Shown here piece after piece: positions 54,777-61,912 of a stretch of 64,000 bases of DNA. Source of the stretch: Nonomuraea muscovyensis (lineage in GTDB: Bacteria; Actinomycetota; Actinomycetes; Streptosporangiales; Streptosporangiaceae); the NCBI RefSeq assembly GCF_014207745.1, contig NZ_JACHJB010000002.1, forward strand, positions 372,001-436,000, read 5' to 3'. Each line of letters begins with the position of its first letter. Position 1 is the first letter of the stretch. A model generated the notes under the pieces. That model was not told where the DNA came from, ran no database searches, and saw only the letters and a program-made list of their open reading frames with translations. Position numbers and translations under genes: made by a program.

Positions 54777-56006
54777 ATGTTGATGATCACGTGCGGGATC
54801 GACTGGGCGGAGAAGCACCACGACATCGCCCTGGTCGACGAGACGGGCAAGCTGGTGGCCAAGCGTCGCATCGGCGACGACGTCGACGGATGGCGGACGC
54901 TGATCGAACTGCTGGCTGAGCACGGCGATCGCTCCGAGGCCCGCATCCCGGTCGCGATCGAGACAAGCCGCGGCCTGCTGGTGTCGTGCCTGCGCGCCAC
55001 CGGCCGCACGGTCTACGCGATCAACCCGCTGGCAGTCGCCCGATACCGCGAACTTCATACCGTCGCCCGGTCCAAGTCCGACCACGCCGATGCCTTCACC
55101 CTGGCCAACATCCTGCGCGTCGACGCCGAACACCACCGGCCGCTGCCCGACGACTCTGAGCTGGTGCAGGCGATCGCCGTGCTGGCCCGTGCCCAACAGG
55201 ACGCGGTCTGGAACCGCCAGCAGCTGGCCAACCAGCTGCGCTCCCTGCTGCGCGAGTACTTCCCCGCCGCGCTGAAGGCCTTCCAGGTCAAGAACATCGG
55301 CCTGACCTCGCGCGAGGCCCGCGCCGTCCTCGCCGCGGCGCCCACCCCGGCCGCAGCCGCCAAACTCACCAGCCGCCGCCTGCACGCGCTCCTGCGCGCC
55401 GCCGGCCGCCAGCGCAACATCGAGACGTGGGCCGACAACCTCCAGGCCCACTTCCGTGAACAACACCTTCGCCAGCTCCCGGCCGTCGAGGAAGCCCTCG
55501 GCCGCCAAGCCCGGGCGATCCTGCTGCAACTGGACGCAGCCTGCCGCGCCGCCGACGAGCTCGCAGAGGCCACCAGCGAGGCCTTCGGCCAGCACCCGGA
55601 CGCCGCCATCATCACCAGCTTCCCGGGCCTGGCCGACCTCACCGGCGCCCGCGTACTCGCCGAACTCGGCGACGACCGCACCCGCTTCGCCGACGCCCGA
55701 TCCCTGAAGGCCTACGCCGGATCGGCGCCGATCACCCGCGCCTCGGGCAAGAGCCTGGTCGTTCACCACCGCAAGGTGAAGAACCAGCGCCTGGCCGCCG
55801 CCGGCTATGTCTGGGCCTTCGCCTCCCTGCGAGCACCTGGACCCCGGGCGCACTACGACCGCCGACGGGCCGATGGCGACAGGCACTCCAGCGCCCTGCG
55901 CAACACCTTTAACCGAATGCTCGGCTGCCTGCACCACTGCCTCCAGAAGCGAAAGCACTACGACGAACTCGCAGCTTTCCCGCATCGTCTGGAGTCCGCA
56001 GCTTGA
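54777..56006 (+). CDS. IS110-family transposase
   Basis: 409 aa from an ATG with AAGGAG upstream; the ATG at 54783 is the alternative. The N-terminal DEDD domain shows CGIDWAEKHHDIALVDETG and KSDHADAFTLANILR. The C-terminal transposase_20 domain shows IITSFPGLADLTGARVLAEL and YAGSAPITRASGKS with the serine nucleophile candidate. The family moves by a bridge-RNA-guided mechanism without terminal repeats. It is full length and apparently intact. Confidence 0.93.
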   Translation: MLMITCGIDWAEKHHDIALVDETGKLVAKRRIGDDVDGWRTLIELLAEHGDRSEARIPVAIETSRGLLVSCLRATGRTVYAINPLAVARYRELHTVARSKSDHADAFTLANILRVDAEHHRPLPDDSELVQAIAVLARAQQDAVWNRQQLANQLRSLLREYFPAALKAFQVKNIGLTSREARAVLAAAPTPAAAAKLTSRRLHALLRAAGRQRNIETWADNLQAHFREQHLRQLPAVEEALGRQARAILLQLDAACRAADELAEATSEAFGQHPDAAIITSFPGLADLTGARVLAELGDDRTRFADARSLKAYAGSAPITRASGKSLVVHHRKVKNQRLAAAGYVWAFASLRAPGPRAHYDRRRADGDRHSSALRNTFNRMLGCLHHCLQKRKHYDELAAFPHRLESAA

Positions 56007-56325
56007 CGCCTTGGGCAGATCGGATGTCTTAGCACTCTGCCGTTCGGAAGTTCAATTCTTCTGAAGGTGCTTCAATTGAACTGTCGGGTACTCGTTGGTT
56101 CCTGATGTGGTTTCTCCTAGAGTTCAGATCAATCAATTGATCTTCTTGTCGTTCTCATCGTGATCTTCGTTGATGAGAACGTATCGGTTGCAGACGAAGC
56201 TGTCGGTGTCCGCGTGTTGTCGGTGCTCGTGTCGGTGTTCGGATCGAGATGTCGGATTTCGCCTTCGGCTGCCGGTTCCCGCCGCCCTTATGGCTGCTTC
56301 ACGAGGGGTGGTCGATCATGGGGCG

Positions 56326-57315
56326 ATGGCGGGAAATAGGTTGCTCAGGCTCACTCCAGTCTTCGGAGCCGCTGTCGTCGGCATCTACCTGATCGGCTAC
56401 GGGCAGATGCGGTTCGTCACTGTTCCGACCGTGTTCCTCCCGGGCGAGGACGACACCGAGTTCCTGAACCTCGTCACGGAGATGGTGGCGGGACCTATCG
56501 CGTTCGCCTGCGTGTTCTTCACGCTAGCGGCGCTCGCCTTCTGGCGTCTGGCCGCGGCCCGGCCCACCGCCCGCGTGCTGCTCGTGGCGGGCCTGCTGAC
56601 GCCGCCCTACCTGCTCGGCCTGTATCTCGTGGGCGACGCCAATCCGGCGCACCACCTGATGTGGCTCGAACCCGATGCCTACACAGGCCGTGAGGTCGGT
56701 CCCGAGGAGTTCAACCTCGGCTGGAGCCCTCCCACGCTCACCGCGGTCCTGGCAGCGGCGGCGATCGCACAGATCTGGGGCGTGCTGCGACTGGCCCGCG
56801 GTCTGGAGGTCACGCCCTCGCCGTACGTGGCCCGCCTGCTGTTCCTGCAGCCGGTTTGGTATGCCGCCTACCTCGCGGTGTGCTCGTTCGATATCTGGTT
56901 CACCTCGGTCACGACACGTCCCGCGACTCCGGACGAAGTGGCCTGGGGCGGCATGCCAGAGGGCCTGGTACGGGACGCGTGGAGCATACTCCCCGCTGTC
57001 GCGATCACCATGGCGGTCATGAGCGCTGCGATTGTTGCCATGGGCGTGGCGGCGCGCCGTGGCAGCGCTCGGTTGCGGGTGCTTACGGCGATGGTGACCC
57101 CGTTCAACATGCTGGGACTGACGGTTCTCGCAGTTGCGGGGCCGCTGGGGCCGATCGGGCCGTACCCGGGGGTGGCGGCCGAGATCCGGCCCTTCTGGCA
57201 CGTCCCCTTGCTCACCGCGCTCGCCGGCGGCGCCATGGTCTCCTACCTGTACGTGCTGAGGCGTTCCGCGACGAGCACGCAGAGCCTCTCGGCCCCGGTA
57301 GGCGGATCCAACTAA
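56326..57315 (+). CDS. Multi-pass membrane protein, function unknown
   Basis: 329 aa with about seven or eight hydrophobic segments (for example PVFGAAVVGIYLIGYG, PIAFACVFFTLAALAFW, VAITMAVMSAAIVAMGVAAR, NMLGLTVLAVAGPLGPIGPY). I see no transporter or enzyme motif. The start is the ATG before AGNRLLRL, chosen because the frame upstream (Cys-rich) is implausible. The 319 bp between the IS110 gene and this start hold no supported gene. Confidence 0.65.
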   Translation: MAGNRLLRLTPVFGAAVVGIYLIGYGQMRFVTVPTVFLPGEDDTEFLNLVTEMVAGPIAFACVFFTLAALAFWRLAAARPTARVLLVAGLLTPPYLLGLYLVGDANPAHHLMWLEPDAYTGREVGPEEFNLGWSPPTLTAVLAAAAIAQIWGVLRLARGLEVTPSPYVARLLFLQPVWYAAYLAVCSFDIWFTSVTTRPATPDEVAWGGMPEGLVRDAWSILPAVAITMAVMSAAIVAMGVAARRGSARLRVLTAMVTPFNMLGLTVLAVAGPLGPIGPYPGVAAEIRPFWHVPLLTALAGGAMVSYLYVLRRSATSTQSLSAPVGGSN

Positions 57316-57502
57316 TTTGGGCGTTCGAGCCCATCATTGGCAAAAAGACCTGAACAACTTCACTCGAAACCGTCCAGGCCAGGATGTCGTGCCACAGGTC
57401 AGCACGTGTCCCTTCCGCCAACTTCACCTGGAAGGGACAGTCGGCGTGCCTGTTCGGCGTACCGGATGGCGGTGCTCTCCTCAATGCCGAAGACCACGGC
57501 TA

Positions 57503-58761
57503 GTGCTGTGACCGGAAACGATCACCGGGTTGGCGTGTAGAGCGTCCCTGCGGGTTGGATGGGTGCTGATCACGTTCAATCGGCGCTCGGGAGGCCAGGT
57601 GACGCAACCGGTCAAGGTCCGCAGACTCACGGACCCGGAAGGGCAGAAGCTGCAGCGCATCGTACGGCGCGGCACGATGAGCACGGTGCGCTATCGGCGG
57701 GCGATGATCCTGCTGGCCTCGGCCGGCGGCAACACCGTCCCGGTCATCGCTCGGCTGGTACAGGCCGATGAGGACACCGTGCGCGATGTGATCCACCGCT
57801 TCAACGAGATCGGCCTGGCCTGCCTGGACCCTCAGTGGGCGGGAGGCCGTCCCCGCCTACTGAGTCCTGACGACGAAGACTTCGTCACGGCGACGGCCAC
57901 CACCCGACCTGCCAAACTCGGCCAGCCCTTCACCCGCTGGTCCATCCGCAAACTCCACGACTACCTGCGCCGCCTGCCCGGCCGCGCCATCACCATCGGC
58001 CGCGAAACCTTACGCACCCTGCTGATTCGCCACGGCATCACCTTCCAGCGCACCAAGACCTGGAAAGACTCACCCGACCCGGACTTCGAGACCAAACTCG
58101 ACCAGATCGAGTACGCCCTCACCCGCCGGCCCGAACGGACCTTCGCCTTCGACGAGTTCGGCCCGCTCGGCATCCGCCCCACCGCCGGGACGGGCTGGGC
58201 ACCTGCCGGCGCGCCGGACCGATTGCCGGCCACCTATCACCGCACTCACGGCGTGAGGTACTTCCACGGCTGCTACTCCGTCGGCGATGACCTGCTGTGG
58301 GGCATCAACCACCGGCGCAAGGGCAGCGAACCCACCTGGTCAGCCTTGAAGTCCATCCGCGCCGCCCGCCCGGACGGCGCCCCGATCTACGTGATCATGG
58401 ACAACCTGTCGGCGCACAAGAACCGGCGCATCCGCGCCTGGGCGGACAAGCACAAGGTCAGGCTGCTGTTCACCCCGACGTATGCGTCCTGGGCCAACCC
58501 GATCGAGGCTCATTTTGGACCGCTGCGCCAGTTCACCTTGGCCAACTCCAACCACCCGAATCACACCGTCCAGACCCGGGCCCTACACGCCTACCTGCGC
58601 TGGCGCAACGCCCACGCCCGTCACCCCGACGTGCTGGCCGCTCAACGCCGCGAACGCGCCCGCATCCGAAGCGAGAAGGGCATCCGCTAGGGAGGTCGGC
58701 CTCTGGCTTCCGCAGCCTGAAGCCTGTTACCCAACCCGATGATCGTTTCCGGTCACAGCAC
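57503..58761. mobile_element. IS630-family insertion sequence
   Basis: 1259 bp, with terminal inverted repeats GTGCTGTGACCGGAAACGAT continuing to CGGGTTGG (about 32 bp, one mismatch). It is flanked by TA dinucleotides (57501-57502 and 58762-58763), the IS630 target duplication. It interrupts an integrase-family gene that can be rejoined in frame. Confidence 0.9.
57599..58690 (+). CDS. IS630-family transposase
   Basis: 363 aa from a GTG preceded by GGGAGG. An N-terminal HTH (VIARLVQADEDTVRDVIHRF) is followed by the DDE domain: TFAFDEFGPLGIRPTAGTGW (first Asp), PIYVIMDNLSAHKNRRIRAW (second Asp), and FTPTYASWANPIEAHFGPLR (Glu). Full length with intact inverted repeats, so it may be active. Confidence 0.93.
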   Translation: MTQPVKVRRLTDPEGQKLQRIVRRGTMSTVRYRRAMILLASAGGNTVPVIARLVQADEDTVRDVIHRFNEIGLACLDPQWAGGRPRLLSPDDEDFVTATATTRPAKLGQPFTRWSIRKLHDYLRRLPGRAITIGRETLRTLLIRHGITFQRTKTWKDSPDPDFETKLDQIEYALTRRPERTFAFDEFGPLGIRPTAGTGWAPAGAPDRLPATYHRTHGVRYFHGCYSVGDDLLWGINHRRKGSEPTWSALKSIRAARPDGAPIYVIMDNLSAHKNRRIRAWADKHKVRLLFTPTYASWANPIEAHFGPLRQFTLANSNHPNHTVQTRALHAYLRWRNAHARHPDVLAAQRRERARIRSEKGIR

Positions 58762-59730
58762 TAGATGAAGTGGGTCCGGGCCGCGGCTGAGGGCCTCCTC
58801 CAGGACACGGTCGGCGCGTAGATCGTCGAGCCGGACGTAGTGCCGGACAAGTAGGTGTTGTTTGAGGTAGTAGGTGCTGACGGGCTCGACTCCGCCCGCG
58901 GTGAGTCGGGAGAGCAGGACGTGCGGGTTGGCGGTGTGCGGCCAGCGCTGGCGGCGCTCGGTGAGGTAGTCGCGCAGGGCGTCGTGGGTCAATTCGTCGA
59001 GGGGACGGGCGAGGCCGTCGAGGATGATCCGGCGGTTGGGCAGATCAATGTCGTCGAGGGTGAGCTGGCGGATCGCCTGAGGGCGTGCGGCGTGGATAGC
59101 GGCCAGGGCGACGATCAAGCGCAGCACCGGCGTGACGGCGGCACTCGCGGTGGTCTTGAGCGTCACCTCATCCAGCGGCAGCCGCTCGGGGTAGGGGTGC
59201 GCTCCTGGATGAAGCTGGGTCGTGGGGTTGGTGAAGATCCGCCGACGCTTGGTGGCGAAGCGGAACAACGACTTCAGTGCGGTGACGGTGTTGCTGAGGC
59301 GGCGCCCGCGCAGCGCCTCGACGGCGGCGTGGACGTCCTTGCGCGTGATCTCACGGAGGCGTTTGCGGGTCGTCGCCCAGCTCTCCAAGATCGGCTGGAC
59401 GGCTCCCAAGTAGACGTACAAGGTGGTGTCCGAGCGCGGGCGGATGCGGGCATCCCCGGTGTGCAACCAGGTGAGCCAGTCGCGGACGTCGGCCTGGAAC
59501 CCTGCGGGCAGCGTGCTGGTGCGCCGGTCAATCCAGGCCAGGATCGCTTTGGGAGGCGGGCCGTCGAGCAGGCCGAGCTCGGTGAGGACCTCAGCGGTCC
59601 GCTTGATGCTGCGCCCTCGGCCGCGCAGCCGGTCGAGCTGGGCGTGGAGCTGGGAACCGAACTCGTGGTCCGCCAGAGTATGGCCGCTCTCGGGCGTAGC
59701 CGAGATCGGTCTTGATCTTGATTAAGTTTC

Positions 59731-60561
59731 TTATGGCATGGCGTGGGCGGCCACCGCAGACAGTCCGGTATCTGCCGCGGTCGCAAGGTGGACCGTCGCG
59801 CTGAGGGGAAGCCGCAGCACGAAGCAAGCGCCTCCGGTCGCGGACTCCCCGGCGTCGAGGGTGCCCATGTGGGCTTGGGCAATGTCGCGGGCGATCGCCA
59901 GACCGAGGCCCGTGCCTCTGTGGTCGAGGCGGTGTGCGGCGCCCAGGCGGGTGAAGCGTTGGAAGATCCGTTCCCGCTCGGACTCCGCGATCCCGTCTCC
60001 GTCGTCGGCCACCGTCATCTCGGCGCTGTCGCCCACACGGCTCAGCCGGACCTCGATCATCCGCTGGGCGTGCCGTTGGGCGTTGTCGAGCAGGTTGGTG
60101 AGCAGTCGGGCAATCCGGATCGGGACTGCCTGGACAGTCACGCCCCGTTGAAGCCAGAGCTGGACCGGGAGGCGATCGACCCGGCGGGAGATCTCGTCCC
60201 GGACCAGTTCCGCGAGGTCGACCTGCTGCGGCTCCACGGCCGGACCTGCCTCCATTTCGCCGAGGACTCGCAGGTCGGTGAGAATCGCATCCAACCGGTC
60301 GACGCCTCTCAGCGCCCTTGCGAGCAGGTCGTGGAGATCGGTCTGGTCGGGATACAGGCGGGCCTCCTCCAGCTCCGCGCGCAGTCCCGCGAAGGCCGTA
60401 CGCATCTCGTGGGAGGCGTCGGAGGCGAACTGCCGGTTCTTGTGAAGCTCCTGCTCCAGCTCTCTCAGCAGGTCAGGGACGATCGGGAACGACGCCGCGG
60501 CTCGACCCTCACAGAGCGAGTGGGGTTCCTCGCAGGCGTACCGGGCGGTCAGACGCGTCAT
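59731..60561 (-). CDS. Sensor histidine kinase, N-terminally truncated
   Basis: 276 aa. HisKA has RQFASDASHEMRTAFAGLRA with the phosphorylated His, and HATPase has the N box NLLDNAQRHAQ, G1 DDGDGIAESERERIF, and G2 GTGLGLAIARDIAQAHMG. The membrane sensor part is missing. The same frame continues upstream without a stop into a DUF4331 N-terminus at 60687, giving a chimeric frame of 318 codons. No response-regulator gene lies beside it, so its function is doubtful. Confidence 0.78.
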   Translation of the reverse strand: MTRLTARYACEEPHSLCEGRAAASFPIVPDLLRELEQELHKNRQFASDASHEMRTAFAGLRAELEEARLYPDQTDLHDLLARALRGVDRLDAILTDLRVLGEMEAGPAVEPQQVDLAELVRDEISRRVDRLPVQLWLQRGVTVQAVPIRIARLLTNLLDNAQRHAQRMIEVRLSRVGDSAEMTVADDGDGIAESERERIFQRFTRLGAAHRLDHRGTGLGLAIARDIAQAHMGTLDAGESATGGACFVLRLPLSATVHLATAADTGLSAVAAHAMP

Positions 60562-60609
60562 CGCAGACGATCCCTTCTTTCGATCGGATTCGGCGGAATC
60601 GGGGCTGCG

Positions 60610-60687
60610 CTCTCCCCGGAAGACGTACAGGTCGGTTATGTCCAGGCGCGAGTCCCGGCGGGCGCTGGGAAGATCGAGGTGAGACAT
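60610..60687 (-). pseudogene. DUF4331 N-terminal remnant fused in frame to the kinase
   Basis: SHLDLPSARRDSRLDITDLY, then VFRGE, is the start of DUF4331 proteins (often SHxDxPxxRxDxxxDxTDxY). After 26 codons the family similarity ends and the frame runs into the histidine kinase, suggesting a deletion joined the two genes. Confidence 0.65.
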
Positions 60688-60773
60688 GTCGCTCTCGTTT
60701 CTCTTCGGAATGCGGCAAAGGTCAGGGCTCGCACAGGGTGTTTTCTGTGGCCTTGGCCAGTCGTCCTCGGCCG

Positions 60774-61823
60774 TCAGGGAACGAGGATGAGGCGGATCGG
60801 ATCGCCGATCTTGTGCTCCAGCCGGCGGATCGCCTCGGCGGCGTCGGCGAGCGGGATGTGGTCGGTGATGGAGGGAGCCAGGTCGAGCCGGCCGTTGGAA
60901 GCCAGGCGCACCAGCTCGGGGACGGACTCGGGGAAGCCGCCGTAGTGGCCGCGTACCTGCTTGCCCATGTAGTTGAAGGTCAGGCCCTCGCTGATGGTGA
61001 GCGGGTCGGGCGTGATGCCCACCAGGACCAGGGTGCCGTGCCGGCCGAGCACAGCGGCGGCCTGCTCGCGGACCGCCGGCACGCCCGCACAGTCGAAGGC
61101 GAAGTCCAGGCCCCGACCAGCCGTGGCGACACGTACCTGCTCGGCGAAGTCGTCGGCGGCCGGGTCGAGAGCGATGTCCGCTCCGAAGGCCAGAGCGCGG
61201 TCCCGGGCACCGGGCAGCGGGTCGACGGCGATGATCGGGGCGGCTCCGACCAGACGGGCGACGCGGAGGCTGTGCGCCCCCACTCCGCCCACACCCCACA
61301 CGCCCACGGCCTGCGCGGGGCGCACCCCGGCGGTGGCCACGACGGCGGCGTAGGAGGTGGAGACAGCGTCAGGGATGATCGCGGCCTGGTCGAACGGCAG
61401 CTCGTCGGGGATGGGGACGAGGGTGTCCTCGCGGGCTATGGCGTACTGGGCCCAGCCGCCGTCGTAGTCGATGCCTCGGGTGCGGACCTGGGTGCAGGGG
61501 CGCCGGCGTGCGCAGTCCGCGCACCGGTCGCAGCTCTGTCCCGCCTCCAGGGTGACGCGGGTGCCCACGGGCAGGCCCCGCCTGAGGCCGGGGCCAAGGG
61601 CGTGGATCACACCGGAGACCTCGTGGCCGACGGTGACGGCGCCGGAGGCGTTGGGGTACAGGAGGACGAGGGTTCCGTCGATCAGGTGGAGGTCCGACAG
61701 GCACACGCCGGCGGCCTTCACCTCGATGAGTACCTCGCCCGGGCCGGGCACGGGAACGGCGACCTCCTCGACGAGGAACTTGCCGCTGTCCAGGTGGAAG
61801 CGTCCGGCGAGCATGGTGTCCAT
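60774..61823 (-). CDS. Zinc-dependent alcohol dehydrogenase (MDR family)
   Basis: 349 aa. The catalytic zinc site is in AAGVCLSDLHLIDG, then VTVGHEVSGV. The structural-zinc loop reads CDRCADCARRRPC, with the four-cysteine pattern. The cofactor motif is GVWGVGGVGAHSLRVARLVG, followed by IIAVDPLPG, where the Asp suggests NAD preference. It probably oxidises primary alcohols or aldehydes. It lies 89 bp after the P450-reductase gene on the same strand. Confidence 0.93.
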   Translation of the reverse strand: MDTMLAGRFHLDSGKFLVEEVAVPVPGPGEVLIEVKAAGVCLSDLHLIDGTLVLLYPNASGAVTVGHEVSGVIHALGPGLRRGLPVGTRVTLEAGQSCDRCADCARRRPCTQVRTRGIDYDGGWAQYAIAREDTLVPIPDELPFDQAAIIPDAVSTSYAAVVATAGVRPAQAVGVWGVGGVGAHSLRVARLVGAAPIIAVDPLPGARDRALAFGADIALDPAADDFAEQVRVATAGRGLDFAFDCAGVPAVREQAAAVLGRHGTLVLVGITPDPLTISEGLTFNYMGKQVRGHYGGFPESVPELVRLASNGRLDLAPSITDHIPLADAAEAIRRLEHKIGDPIRLILVP

Positions 61824-61912
61824 CGTGATCTCACTTTTTCTTGGAAGGGTTGGGCGGTTGGTGCCGCGCACCCGAGACTGTTCGACCTGGCTCGGGTCGC
61901 GTTGGACGGAGA

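Larger units (their letters stand above)
57399..59720 (-). pseudogene. Site-specific integrase-family gene split by the IS630 element
   Basis: The main part (58762 to about 59720) encodes a core-binding and catalytic domain: WIDRRTSTLPAGFQADVRDW, AAIHAARPQAIRQLTLDDID, then DRVLEEALSRGPDPLHLV at the IS edge. The missing 3' end lies on the other side of the IS (57399-57500) and reads AVVFGIEESTAIRYAEQARR, then LSLPG, restoring the family ending with its tyrosine once one TA is removed. The 5' end near 59720 has no start codon, so the gene was already truncated there. Confidence 0.82.
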
